Shown here one piece after another: positions 37,881-47,692 of a stretch of DNA of 64,000 bases (the stretch's first letter is position 1; each line of letters begins with the position of its first letter). Origin of the DNA: Oceanihabitans sediminis (GTDB taxonomy: Bacteria > Bacteroidota > Bacteroidia > Flavobacteriales > Flavobacteriaceae); the NCBI RefSeq assembly GCF_003337215.1, contig NZ_QPIG01000001.1:1216207-1280206 (forward strand), given 5' to 3'. Both the position numbers and the translations under genes were made by a program. The notes under the pieces were generated by a model, which had not been told where the DNA came from, did not search any database, and saw only the letters and a program-made list of their open reading frames with translations.

Positions 37881-37977
37881 AAATAGTCTTTAGTCTTTAG
37901 GCGTTGGAAAGAATCTGTTTGAAATTTAACGGTTTAGGATTCTAGCGACTTTATACTAATACTAAAAACTAAATAAT

Positions 37978-38361
37978 ATGGCAAAGTCAAGTACTAAAAA
38001 ACGTAAAGTTATAGTAGATGCTGTAGGAGAAGCGCACATTACTGCTTCTTTCAACAACATCATTGTTTCACTTACCAACAAAAAAGGAGACGTGATTTCA
38101 TGGTCTTCAGCTGGTAAAATGGGATTTAGAGGTTCTAAAAAGAATACTCCTTACGCTGCTCAGTTAGCATCAGAAGATGCTGCAGCAGTAGCTTTAGAAG
38201 CTGGTTTAAAGAAAGTGAAAGCTTATGTTAAAGGACCAGGAAATGGTAGAGAATCTGCTATTCGTTCTATCCACAATGCAGGAATTGAAGTAACCGAAAT
38301 TATCGATGTTACTCCATTACCACATAATGGATGTAGACCTCCTAAGCGTAGAAGAGTATAA
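37978..38361 (+). CDS. rpsK: Small ribosomal subunit protein S11
   Basis: S11 forms the 30S platform near the mRNA exit. The 127 residues include [40 protein letters not shown] and [18 protein letters not shown] 97-base gap before it holds a tandem TAGTCTT/TAGTCTT repeat (37885-37898) and a weak AGAATC/GATTCT stem, but no clear promoter. Confidence 0.98.
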   Translation: MAKSSTKKRKVIVDAVGEAHITASFNNIIVSLTNKKGDVISWSSAGKMGFRGSKKNTPYAAQLASEDAAAVALEAGLKKVKAYVKGPGNGRESAIRSIHNAGIEVTEIIDVTPLPHNGCRPPKRRRV

Positions 38362-38375
38362 TTTATATCATAAAG

Positions 38376-38417
38376 AAATTTAATAGCAACTGTTTTTTAA
38401 TAGTTGCTATTAAATTT
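38376..38417 (+). terminator. Intrinsic terminator after rpsK
   Basis: AAATTTAATAGCAACT (38376-38391) pairs perfectly with AGTTGCTATTAAATTT (38402-38417) over 16 bases around a 10-base loop, running into TTT. It closes the long S10-spc-rpsK transcript. Its right arm contains the TTG (38404-38406) that serves as -33 element of the next promoter. Confidence 0.85.
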
Positions 38418-38433
38418 TTTATATGTAAATTTG
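38404..38433 (+). promoter_or_regulatory. Promoter of rpsD-rpoA-rplQ
   Basis: TTG at 38404-38406, a 19-base spacer and TAAATTTG at 38426-38433 match the Bacteroidota consensus. It would give an unusually long leader of about 95 bases before rpsD. S4 binding of that leader, as in E. coli and Bacillus, is possible but not visible at sequence level. Confidence 0.7.
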
Positions 38434-38535
38434 CAAATTGAAAATTATAAACAAGTATCAATTAGAGAGATTAACGTTTGTCGAAGGATAAGATTAAGAC
38501 CTTAATTCACAAACACTCTCAAAAAACAATTAAAA

Positions 38536-39141
38536 ATGGCAAGATATACTGGTCCTAAAACTAAAATAGCTCGTAAATTTGGCGAGGCTATCTTCGGAGA
38601 AGACAAATCTTTCGAAAAAAGAAATTACCCTCCTGGGCAACACGGAAACACAAGAAGACGTGGAAAAAAATCTGAATATGCGATCCAATTAATGGAGAAA
38701 CAAAAAGCGAAATATACTTACGGTATTTTAGAGCGTCAATTCAGAGGTTTATTCAAAAAAGCAACAGCAGCACGTGGAATTACAGGTGCAATCTTATTAC
38801 AACTTTGTGAGTCAAGATTAGATAACGTTGTATTTAGAATGGGTATCGCTCCAACTAGAAGTGGTGCAAGACAATTAGTTTCTCATAAACACATCACTGT
38901 AAATGGAGAGTTAGTAAACATTCCATCTTACCAATTAAAAGCTGGAGATGTTGTTGGAGTAAGAGAAAAATCAAAGTCACTAGAAGCTATTGATAGATCT
39001 TTATCAAACTCTAGTCAAGTATATGAGTGGATTACTTGGAATAACGAAAAGAAGGAAGGGACTTTCGTTTCTGTACCTCAAAGAATTCAGATTCCAGAAA
39101 ACATTAACGAGCAGTTAATCGTTGAATTATACTCTAAATAA
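38536..39141 (+). CDS. rpsD: Small ribosomal subunit protein S4
   Basis: S4 starts 30S assembly. The 201-residue protein starts [20 protein letters not shown], has [20 protein letters not shown] without the zinc cysteines found in some S4 forms, and the S4 RNA-binding domain [20 protein letters not shown] (about 95 onward). It ends [20 protein letters not shown]. It is transcribed from its own promoter. Confidence 0.98.
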   Translation: MARYTGPKTKIARKFGEAIFGEDKSFEKRNYPPGQHGNTRRRGKKSEYAIQLMEKQKAKYTYGILERQFRGLFKKATAARGITGAILLQLCESRLDNVVFRMGIAPTRSGARQLVSHKHITVNGELVNIPSYQLKAGDVVGVREKSKSLEAIDRSLSNSSQVYEWITWNNEKKEGTFVSVPQRIQIPENINEQLIVELYSK

Positions 39142-39237
39142 TAAATAATCACATTGGTATTTGGCCAAAGGATTTATTAGTGATCTTCAAACTTCTAAAT
39201 CGCGCAACCTAATAACAATTAAAACGAAGAAAAAAAC

Positions 39238-40230
39238 ATGGCAGTATTTAATTTTCAGAAACCTGACAAGGTAATCATGATTGATTCTACTGACTTCGAA
39301 GGTAAATTCGAATTCAGACCTCTAGAACCAGGTTATGGATTAACAGTAGGAAACGCTTTAAGAAGAGTATTACTTTCTTCTTTAGAAGGATTTGCTATCA
39401 CATCGGTAAGAATTGAAGGTGTAGATCATGAGTTCTCTACTATTGCTGGAGTTGTAGAAGACGTAACAGAAATTATCTTAAACTTAAAACAAATGCGTTT
39501 TAAGCGTCAAATAGAAGATGTAGACAATGAGTCTGTTTCTATTTCAATTTCTGGTCAAGAAACACTTACAGCAGGAGATTTCCAAAAGTTTATCTCAGGA
39601 TTCCAAGTATTAAATTCAGATTTAGTTATCTGTAACTTAGACCCTAAAGTAAACATCAATATGGAAATTACAATAGAAAAAGGTAGAGGATATGTACCTG
39701 CAGAAGAAAATAAAAAGTCTTCAGCACCAGTTGGTACTATCTTTACAGATTCTATTTACACTCCAATAAAAAATGTTAAGTATAGCATTGAGAATTTCCG
39801 TGTAGAACAAAAAACAGATTACGAAAAATTAGTTTTCGAAATCCAAACAGATGGTTCTATTTCGCCTCAAGATGCTTTAACAGAAGGAGCTAAAACTTTA
39901 ATTCACCACTTTATGTTATTCTCTGATGAGCGTATCACTTTAGAGGCGGATGAAATTGCTCAAACAGAAACTTATGACGAAGAATCACTTCACATGAGAC
40001 AACTACTTAAAACAAAATTAGTAGATATGGATCTTTCTGTTCGTGCATTAAACTGTTTAAAAGCTGCAGAAGTAGATACTTTAGGAGACTTAGTATCTTA
40101 CAACAAAAACGATTTAATGAAATTCCGTAACTTCGGTAAGAAGTCTTTAACTGAGCTTGAAGAGCTTGTAAATGTTAAAGGTTTAAACTTCGGTATGGAT
40201 CTTTCAAAATATAAACTAGATAAAGATTAA
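39238..40230 (+). CDS. rpoA: DNA-directed RNA polymerase subunit alpha
   Basis: Alpha dimerises to start RNA polymerase assembly. The 330-residue protein has the N-terminal assembly domain (GRFEFRPL-like [40 protein letters not shown]) and the C-terminal domain from about 265 ([40 protein letters not shown]) that contacts upstream DNA and regulators. Both domains are complete. Confidence 0.99.
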   Translation: MAVFNFQKPDKVIMIDSTDFEGKFEFRPLEPGYGLTVGNALRRVLLSSLEGFAITSVRIEGVDHEFSTIAGVVEDVTEIILNLKQMRFKRQIEDVDNESVSISISGQETLTAGDFQKFISGFQVLNSDLVICNLDPKVNINMEITIEKGRGYVPAEENKKSSAPVGTIFTDSIYTPIKNVKYSIENFRVEQKTDYEKLVFEIQTDGSISPQDALTEGAKTLIHHFMLFSDERITLEADEIAQTETYDEESLHMRQLLKTKLVDMDLSVRALNCLKAAEVDTLGDLVSYNKNDLMKFRNFGKKSLTELEELVNVKGLNFGMDLSKYKLDKD

Positions 40231-40242
40231 TTACTTCATAAT

Positions 40243-40268
40243 TTGCTCCTCTAAAGGGAGTAGAGCAA
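40243..40268 (+). promoter_or_regulatory. Hairpin in the rpoA-rplQ gap
   Basis: TTGCTCCTC pairs with GAG-TA-GAGCAA across a small loop (two bulged bases). It sits 23 bases ahead of the rplQ ATG with no T tract after it. It could be a translational element for L17 or an incidental structure. Confidence 0.25.
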
Positions 40269-40291
40269 GATGGAGTTAAAACCAAAATGTC

Positions 40292-40762
40292 ATGAGACAC
40301 GGAAAAAAAGTAAACCACTTAAGTAGACAAACAGCACATAGAAAATCTATGTTAGCTAATATGGCTTGTTCTTTAATTGAGCATAAACGTATTAACACTA
40401 CTGTAGCAAAAGCAAAAGCTTTAAAGCAATTTGTTGAGCCATTAATTACAAAGTCTAAAGAGGATACAACTCACAACAGACGTATTGTAATGTCTAGATT
40501 AAGACAAAAAGATGCTGTAACTGAATTATTCAGAGAAGTTTCTACTAAAGTAGGAGACCGTCCAGGAGGTTATACTCGTATAATCAAATTAGGTAACCGT
40601 TTAGGAGATAACGCGGATATGGCAATGATCGAACTTGTAGATTATAACGAAATCTACAACGCAGATAAGAAAGCTAAGAAAACTACGCGTAGAAGTAGAA
40701 GAGGAGGAAGTAAAACTGTTACTCCACCTGTAGATACTAAAGCTTCTAACGAAGAAGAATAA
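40292..40762 (+). CDS. rplQ: Large ribosomal subunit protein L17
   Basis: L17 lies near the tunnel exit. The 156-residue protein has the family core ([23 protein letters not shown]-like [40 protein letters not shown]). A C-terminal extension of about 35 residues ([20 protein letters not shown] then acidic) follows, longer than the E. coli protein (127) but usual in Bacteroidota. It is the last gene of the ribosomal block. Confidence 0.97.
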   Translation: MRHGKKVNHLSRQTAHRKSMLANMACSLIEHKRINTTVAKAKALKQFVEPLITKSKEDTTHNRRIVMSRLRQKDAVTELFREVSTKVGDRPGGYTRIIKLGNRLGDNADMAMIELVDYNEIYNADKKAKKTTRRSRRGGSKTVTPPVDTKASNEEE

Positions 40763-40785
40763 ATGTTAATAAGCATTCATAATAT

Positions 40786-40819
40786 AAAGGATAAACTATT
40801 TTAGTTTATCCTTTTTTTT
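40786..40819 (+). terminator. Intrinsic terminator after rplQ
   Basis: AAAGGATAAACT (40786-40797) pairs with AGTTTATCCTTT (40803-40814) around a 5-base loop, followed by a T tract. It closes the rpsD-rpoA-rplQ unit. A near-consensus -7 element CAATTTTG (40823-40830) lies just beyond and may start carA. Confidence 0.92.
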
Positions 40820-40863
40820 ATGCAATTTTGCAAAACAAACAACACAACACTACACAATAAATA

Positions 40864-41967
40864 ATGAAATATCAATCTCGTAGAAAAGCCATCATTTTAT
40901 TAGCAGACGGAACAATTTTTCATGGTAAGGCAGTTGCAGACAAAGAAGGTACTGCTTTCGGAGAAGTTTGCTTTAACACTGGAATGACCGGTTATCAAGA
41001 AATTTTCACAGACCCTTCTTATTTTGGACAACTTATGGTAACTACCAATGCACATATTGGTAATTACGGTACTAATAAAGAGGAAGTAGAATCAGATTCT
41101 ATTAAAATATCAGGATTAATATGTCGTAACTTTAGTTATGAATATTCTCGCGATATTGCTGATGCTTCCTTAGAAGAGTTTTTAAACGACAACAATCTTT
41201 TTGCCATATCGGATGTAGACACAAGAGCACTTGTAAGATATATTAGAGATAATGGAGCAATGAATGCTGTGATTTCTACAGAGGTGGACAATTTAGAGGA
41301 ACTAAAAAAGCAACTAGCCGATTTCCCTGAAATGCATGGTTTAGAATTAGCTTCTAAAGTTTCTACCAAAGAACCTTATTTCTTTGGAGATGAAAATGCT
41401 TCCATTAAAATTGCCGCTCTTGATTTAGGAATTAAAAAGAATATCCTTCGTCACTTAGCTAACCGTGGAGCTTATATTAAAGTTTTTCCATATAATACGA
41501 AGTTCGAAGAATTAGCAGCATGGAATCCAGATGGATATTTCTTATCTAACGGACCTGGAGATCCAGAACCATTAGTAGAAGCACAACAAGTTGCAAAAGA
41601 AATTTTAGAAAGAGATTTACCTGTATTTGGTATTTGTTTAGGGCACCAAGTAATTGCTTTAGCAAACCGAGTTTCAACTTATAAAATGCATAACGGACAT
41701 AGAGGAATTAACCATCCTGTAAAAAATGTTATCACTGGTAAAGGTGAAATTACTTCTCAAAACCACGGTTTCGCTGTGAATAGAGAAGAAACGGAAGCAA
41801 ATCCAGACTTAGAAATTACCCATGTGCATTTAAACGACAATACGGTAGCAGGTATGAGAATGAAAAACAAAAACTGTTTTTCCGTACAATTCCATCCTGA
41901 AGCTAGTCCTGGACCAAATGATTCAACTTACTTATTCGATGAATTTATTTCAAGAATAAAAAAATAA
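40864..41967 (+). CDS. carA: Carbamoyl-phosphate synthase small subunit (glutaminase)
   Basis: CarA hydrolyses glutamine and channels ammonia to CarB, making carbamoyl phosphate for arginine and pyrimidines. The 367 residues have the N-terminal CarA-specific domain (FHGKAVADKEGTAFGEVCFN, TGMTGYQEIFTDPSYFGQ) and a C-terminal class I amidotransferase domain. That domain has the nucleophile in FGICLGHQVIALA and the His-x-Glu pair in SVQFHPEASPGP. carB is not in the window. The eno start lies 30 bases downstream, so the two are probably cotranscribed. Confidence 0.97.
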   Translation: MKYQSRRKAIILLADGTIFHGKAVADKEGTAFGEVCFNTGMTGYQEIFTDPSYFGQLMVTTNAHIGNYGTNKEEVESDSIKISGLICRNFSYEYSRDIADASLEEFLNDNNLFAISDVDTRALVRYIRDNGAMNAVISTEVDNLEELKKQLADFPEMHGLELASKVSTKEPYFFGDENASIKIAALDLGIKKNILRHLANRGAYIKVFPYNTKFEELAAWNPDGYFLSNGPGDPEPLVEAQQVAKEILERDLPVFGICLGHQVIALANRVSTYKMHNGHRGINHPVKNVITGKGEITSQNHGFAVNREETEANPDLEITHVHLNDNTVAGMRMKNKNCFSVQFHPEASPGPNDSTYLFDEFISRIKK

Positions 41968-41979
41968 CAAAACTATTAA

Positions 41980-43290
<1,311 letters not shown>

Positions 43291-43313
43291 AAAGCTGTTT
43301 TCTTCAAAATCTT

Positions 43314-43349
43314 AAAAGTGCTTATTTTAATGGAATAAGCACTTTTTTT
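43314..43349 (+). terminator. Intrinsic terminator after eno
   Basis: AAAAGTGCTTATT (43314-43326) pairs with AATAAGCACTTTT (43334-43346) around a 7-base loop and continues into T. It lies 23 bases after the stop. Confidence 0.93.
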
Positions 43350-43466
43350 ATTCCATAAATTTTATTAATATTAATATTGAAAAAACCTTTATTATATCGC
43401 ATGAAATATCGTGTGAAATTTTGTAAATTAGCATTCCGCAAACTAAAATAATATTCAAGATTACAT

Positions 43467-44753
43467 ATGTCAAAAACAGCTACATTAGAAATTGATGGAA
43501 AAAAATACGAATTCCCTTTAATCGTAGGAACTGAGAACGAAGTTGCTATCGATATAAAAACCTTAAGAAGTGCTACAGGTGGTGTTACAACCATTGATCC
43601 TGGGTATAAAAACACAGGTTCTTGCGAAAGCGCAATTACATTCTTAGATGGTGAAAAAGGAATTTTAAGATACAGAGGATACTCTATAGAGGAGTTAGCT
43701 GATAAAGCAGATTTTTTAGAAGTTGCTTATTTGTTAATCTTTGGTGAACTTCCAACACAAGCACAATTAGATAAGTTTCATGCAGATATCAAAGAACAAT
43801 CTGTAGTAGACGAAGATGTTAAGAAAATATTAGATGCATTTCCTAAATCGGCGCATCCAATGGGAGTGTTATCATCTCTTACAAGTGCATTAACAGCTTT
43901 CAACCCTTCTTCAGTAAACGTAGAATCGGAAGAAGATATGTATAAAGCAATTGTTAAGATCTTAGGGAAATTCCCTGTTCTAGTTGCGTGGACACTTCGT
44001 AAAAAACAAGGTTTACCTTTAGACTATGGAGATAAAAACCTTGGTTACGTTGAAAACATCTTAAAAATGATGTTTAAACAACCTAACGAAGAATATAAAC
44101 AGAATCCAATTTTAGTTAATGCCTTAGATAAATTATTAATCTTACATGCAGATCATGAGCAAAACTGTTCTACATCTACTGTACGTATCGTAGGTTCTGC
44201 ACATACTAGCTTATTTGCATCTTTATCTTCTGGTATTTCTGCACTTTGGGGACCTTTACATGGTGGAGCTAACCAAGCAGTTTTAGAAATGTTAAACGGT
44301 ATCCAAGAAGATGGTGGAGATACTAAAAAATACATGGCAAAAGCTAAAGATAAAAACGATCCTTTCCGTTTAATGGGATTCGGACATAGGGTTTATAAAA
44401 ACTTTGACCCTAGAGCAAAAATCATTAAAGTTGCCGCAGATGAAGTGTTATCTGACTTAGGTATTGAAGATCCAATTTTAGATATTGCTAAAGGATTAGA
44501 AAAAGAAGCTTTAGAAGATAAATACTTTGTAGACAGAAAATTATATCCAAACGTAGATTTCTATTCAGGAATTATTTACAGAGGTATGGGTATACCAACA
44601 GATATGTTTACAGTAATGTTTGCTTTAGGTAGATTACCAGGATGGATTGCTCAATGGAGAGAAATGCGTTTACGTAAAGAACCAATTGGTAGACCAAGAC
44701 AAGTATATATCGGAGAAAATCGTAGAGATTTTAAAGACATTAAAAATAGATAA
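43467..44753 (+). CDS. gltA: Citrate synthase (type II)
   Basis: Citrate synthase starts the TCA cycle. The 428 residues fit the type II, hexameric form. The catalytic parts are SSGISALWGPLHGGANQAVL (first histidine), FRLMGFGHRVYKNFDPRAKI (second histidine), and VDFYSGIIYRGMGIPTDMFT (aspartate). The N-terminal lid IDPGYKNTGSCESAITFLDG is typical. It is flanked by terminators, so it is monocistronic. Confidence 0.97.
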   Translation: MSKTATLEIDGKKYEFPLIVGTENEVAIDIKTLRSATGGVTTIDPGYKNTGSCESAITFLDGEKGILRYRGYSIEELADKADFLEVAYLLIFGELPTQAQLDKFHADIKEQSVVDEDVKKILDAFPKSAHPMGVLSSLTSALTAFNPSSVNVESEEDMYKAIVKILGKFPVLVAWTLRKKQGLPLDYGDKNLGYVENILKMMFKQPNEEYKQNPILVNALDKLLILHADHEQNCSTSTVRIVGSAHTSLFASLSSGISALWGPLHGGANQAVLEMLNGIQEDGGDTKKYMAKAKDKNDPFRLMGFGHRVYKNFDPRAKIIKVAADEVLSDLGIEDPILDIAKGLEKEALEDKYFVDRKLYPNVDFYSGIIYRGMGIPTDMFTVMFALGRLPGWIAQWREMRLRKEPIGRPRQVYIGENRRDFKDIKNR

Positions 44754-44770
44754 GTTTAAAACCTTAAATA

Positions 44771-44802
44771 AAAAAGCTTCATAAGAAATTATGAGGCTTT
44801 TT
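44771..44802 (+). terminator. Intrinsic terminator after gltA
   Basis: AAAAAGCTTCATAA (44771-44784) pairs with TTATGAGGCTTTTT (44789-44802) with a single G-T pair around a GAAA loop. The next gene starts 15 bases beyond. Confidence 0.8.
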
Positions 44803-44816
44803 ATATATAATCACAT

Positions 44817-45731
44817 ATGCTAAAACTAAACGTAAAAAACGAAACATCTAGATTAAGATCAGTTATTTTGGGTATTGCAAATAGCAACGGTCCAACACCT
44901 ACTGTTGAAGAAGCTTATGATCCAAAATCTTTAGAACATATCAAAGCTGGTACTTACCCAGTAGAAGAAGATATGGTAAAAGAAATGGAAGCAGTAGCTG
45001 CTGTATTTAAAAAGTACGATGTAGAAGTTTATAGGCCAGAATTAATTAAAGATTGCAATCAAATATTTACTAGAGATATTGGCTTTGTTATAGATGATAA
45101 ATTTGTAAAAGCAAACGTACTTCCGGATAGAGAGCAAGAGTTTGATGCTATAAATAATGTTTGGAAACAAGTTCCAAAAGAGCAAAGAGTACAACTTCCA
45201 GAGCATTGCCATATAGAAGGTGGTGATGTAATGTTATATAACGATCATATCTTTATTGGTACATACAGAGGAGAAGATTATTCAGATTTTATTATTGCTA
45301 GAACCAATGTGGCAGCAGTTGAAGCAATGAAAGAGTTGTTTCCACATAAAACTATTAAGTCTTTTAACTTAAGAAAATCGAATACCAACCCTAGAGAAAA
45401 TGCTTTACATTTAGATTGTTGTTTTCAACCAGTAGGAAAAAACAAAGCTATCCTTCATAAAAATGGCTTCTTAGAAGAAAGTGAATACGAATGGTTAGTT
45501 GATTTCTTCGGAAAAGAAAATGTATTCGAAATCACCAAAGACGAGATGTACCACATGAATAGTAATATATTCTCTATTTCAGAAGATGTTGTAGTTTCAG
45601 AAAAAAACTTTACAAGGTTAAATACTTGGCTTCGTGAAAATGGTATTACTGTTGAAGAAGTACCGTATGCAGAGATTTCTAAGCAAGAAGGATTACTTCG
45701 TTGTAGTACTTTACCGCTACTAAGAGATTAA
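44817..45731 (+). CDS. Dimethylarginine dimethylaminohydrolase-like (amidinotransferase superfamily) enzyme
   Basis: This 304-residue protein belongs to the guanidino-group-modifying pentein superfamily. It has the acidic substrate site NQIFTRDIGFVIDD, the catalytic Glu/His region HCHIEGGDVMLYND and ALHLDCCFQPVGKNKAILHK, and the nucleophilic cysteine C296 in EGLLRCSTLPLLRD. The superfamily members cleave or transfer from arginine derivatives. Flavobacterial homologues are named dimethylargininase family, but the substrate is not proved. It lies between gltA and a beta-barrel gene, near CtlX and argS. Confidence 0.85.
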   Translation: MLKLNVKNETSRLRSVILGIANSNGPTPTVEEAYDPKSLEHIKAGTYPVEEDMVKEMEAVAAVFKKYDVEVYRPELIKDCNQIFTRDIGFVIDDKFVKANVLPDREQEFDAINNVWKQVPKEQRVQLPEHCHIEGGDVMLYNDHIFIGTYRGEDYSDFIIARTNVAAVEAMKELFPHKTIKSFNLRKSNTNPRENALHLDCCFQPVGKNKAILHKNGFLEESEYEWLVDFFGKENVFEITKDEMYHMNSNIFSISEDVVVSEKNFTRLNTWLRENGITVEEVPYAEISKQEGLLRCSTLPLLRD

Positions 45732-45760
45732 TATTACACTTATTTCATTATAATTTTTAT

Positions 45761-45783
45761 TAAGATTATAATCCATAATCTTA
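45761..45783 (+). terminator. Hairpin after the dimethylargininase-like gene, possible weak terminator
   Basis: TAAGATTAT (45761-45769) pairs with ATAATCTTA (45775-45783) around a 5-base loop. It has no clear T tract and is A/T-rich, so termination is doubtful. Confidence 0.35.
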
Positions 45784-45880
45784 TATGTTCCGTATATATT
45801 TATGTAGGAAGTTTATTGTTAAACAATTCAGTAGAATTTCTTATTAAAAACGAACAATTATTAACTTAAAACAATTAAAA

Positions 45881-46468
45881 ATGAAGAAAACGTATTTATC
45901 TATTTTAGTGATTTTAGGCTTGGTTTTTAGTATGCAAGCGCAAGATAAAAGTAGTAACGATTCAAACTTTGGTTTGAAAGCTGGTTATAACCTGGCAGCT
46001 GTAAGTATAGATGAAGATGGAGAGACAGGGCAAAGACATGGTTTTCATGTTGGACTTTATGGGGAATCTTTTATTACGAATAACCTTGCACTTCAAGTAG
46101 AAGTATTATACTCGCAACAAGGATATGAAGTAGAGTATGCTACTGGTACTTTTACGCAAAAACTAGATTATATTAATGTGCCATTAATGTTTAAAGTATA
46201 TCCAACAAACAACTTTTTCTTAGAGGCAGGACCACAAGCAGGTTTGGCTGTTTCTCATAAGGAAACTTATGAAGGGACTTTTGTTGATATTAGTTCAGAT
46301 TATGAGCCTAATAAATTTGATTGGGGAATGAACTTTGGTGGAGGATTTAAAACAGACTCTGGTGTTAGTATTGGTGTAAGATATCACTTAGGATTAGGGG
46401 ATGTTAATGAAGAAGACACTAAACATCATAACAGAGTATGGATGTTTTCACTAGGATTTGATTTATAG
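45881..46468 (+). CDS. Outer-membrane beta-barrel (porin-like, PorT-type) protein
   Basis: This 195-residue protein has a signal peptide (ILVILGLVFSMQAQ). About eight amphipathic beta-strands follow: NFGLKAGYNLAAVSIDEDGE, GFHVGLYGESFITNNLALQV, EVLYSQQGYEVEYATGTFTQ, YINVPLMFKVYPTNNFFLEA, ending VWMFSLGFDL with the C-terminal aromatic-rich strand. It fits the outer membrane beta-barrel family (PF13568-type). Its role is unknown, and the position between two arginine-derivative hydrolases may be chance. Confidence 0.82.
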   Translation: MKKTYLSILVILGLVFSMQAQDKSSNDSNFGLKAGYNLAAVSIDEDGETGQRHGFHVGLYGESFITNNLALQVEVLYSQQGYEVEYATGTFTQKLDYINVPLMFKVYPTNNFFLEAGPQAGLAVSHKETYEGTFVDISSDYEPNKFDWGMNFGGGFKTDSGVSIGVRYHLGLGDVNEEDTKHHNRVWMFSLGFDL

Positions 46469-46491
46469 TAAATAATTACAAATATTTAGAT

Positions 46492-46499
46492 TAGTTTTG
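46492..46499 (+). promoter_or_regulatory. Possible -7 element TAGTTTTG upstream of ctlX
   Basis: TAGTTTTG fits TAnnTTTG and lies 21 bases before the ATG. No TTG is found at the right distance upstream, so the call is weak. Confidence 0.3.
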
Positions 46500-46520
46500 T
46501 CTGTCTAAAATTTTTTAAAA

Positions 46521-47456
46521 ATGCAACAAACTACAAATACCATTTTAATGATTCGTCCTATTAACTTTAGGAGGAATGAGCAAACAGCAGTAAATAACTT
46601 CTACCAAAAAGAAGCAGATCTTCAATTGGCAGAATCAGAAAATGTAAAAGCTCAAAGAGAGTTTAATGCATTTGTAGAAAAACTAAGAGCTGTTGGTGTA
46701 CAAGTTATCGTTATAAGTGATACAGACGATTATGATACCCCAGATTCTATCTTCCCTAACAACTGGATTTCTTTTCATCAAAACGGTACAGTGGGACTGT
46801 ATCCTATGTTTGCTGAAAACAGAAGACATGAAAGAAGAGAGGATGTTTTAGAAAGACTAGAAGAAGAAGGTTTCCATATTGAAACCATTGTAGACTATAC
46901 TAGCGCAGAGGAAGAAGGAGTTTTTCTAGAAGGAACAGGAAGTTTACTACTAGATAGAGAAAACAAAATTGCATATTGTGCTTTATCTGCAAGAGCAGAT
47001 GAAGAATTATTTATTGAATTTTGTGAAGACTTTGAGTATACTCCAGTAATCTTTACAGCATATCAAACCGTTGATAACGAACGTAAAGTTATTTATCATA
47101 CAAACGTTATGATGTGTCTTGCTGAAACTTTTTCAGTTATCTGTTTAGATGCTATTGATGATAAGAGTGAACGAAAAAATGTAGTAAAACATTTAAAAGA
47201 AAGCGGAAAAGAAGTTATCGATATTACAGAAGAGCAAATCAATAATTTTGCAGGTAATATGCTTCAAGTAAGAGGAAACGATGATAAGCGTTATCTAATT
47301 ATGAGTCAAGCGGCTTATGATAGCTTAACGCCTTCACAAATAAAGACTTTCAAAAAACACTGTGAAATCTTGAGTAGTAGTTTAGAAACTATTGAAGCTT
47401 GCGGTGGAGGAAGCGCACGTTGCATGATGGCAGAAGTGTTTTTGCCAAAAAAGTAA
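46521..47456 (+). CDS. ctlX: Citrulline utilization hydrolase CtlX
   Basis: CtlX is a pentein-fold hydrolase that converts citrulline to ornithine, carbon dioxide and ammonia. The 311-residue protein starts ILMIRPINFRRNEQTAVNNF, has the active-site segment DSIFPNNWISFHQNGTVGLY, the acidic VFLEGTGSLLLDRENKIAYC, the histidine region VIYHTNVMMCLAETFSVICL and the nucleophile C301 in CGGGSARCMMAEVFLP. These are the subfamily hallmarks. It lies downstream of a related enzyme and upstream of argS, suggesting arginine-derivative metabolism. Confidence 0.87.
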   Translation: MQQTTNTILMIRPINFRRNEQTAVNNFYQKEADLQLAESENVKAQREFNAFVEKLRAVGVQVIVISDTDDYDTPDSIFPNNWISFHQNGTVGLYPMFAENRRHERREDVLERLEEEGFHIETIVDYTSAEEEGVFLEGTGSLLLDRENKIAYCALSARADEELFIEFCEDFEYTPVIFTAYQTVDNERKVIYHTNVMMCLAETFSVICLDAIDDKSERKNVVKHLKESGKEVIDITEEQINNFAGNMLQVRGNDDKRYLIMSQAAYDSLTPSQIKTFKKHCEILSSSLETIEACGGGSARCMMAEVFLPKK

Positions 47457-47482
47457 ACTATTTCTAAATAAAAACGAATAAA

Positions 47483-47514
47483 AAATCTGGATGCTAAAAC
47501 ATCCAGATTTTTTT
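47483..47514 (+). terminator. Intrinsic terminator after ctlX
   Basis: AAATCTGGATG (47483-47493) pairs with CATCCAGATTT (47500-47510) around a 6-base loop and ends in T. It lies 26 bases after the stop. Confidence 0.92.
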
Positions 47515-47663
47515 ATGGAACAAAGTTAAATCTGTTTCTAAAACCTGTTGTAGTATGTTCTTGTTAGGATTATATCTTTTTAATTTTCACTAAAAAAAGT
47601 ACATCTATTAGCCTTGCTTTAAAAATCATGAATTTAAAATCGCAATATAGATTATCAAATTCC

Positions 47664-47671
47664 TATCTTTG
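47664..47671 (+). promoter_or_regulatory. Probable -7 element TATCTTTG of argS
   Basis: TATCTTTG matches TAnnTTTG exactly and lies 21 bases before the argS ATG. A convincing -33 TTG is not present at 17-23 bases upstream, so the assignment rests on the -7 element alone. Confidence 0.5.
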
Positions 47672-47692
47672 CATCCTTAAAAATAACGAAAA

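Noticed and set aside
37881..37977. S4-type regulatory pseudoknot or promoter in the rpsM-rpsK gap
   Set aside because: Only a short TAGTCTT tandem repeat and a six-base AGAATC/GATTCT pairing are visible; neither a TAnnTTTG element nor a convincing fold is present.
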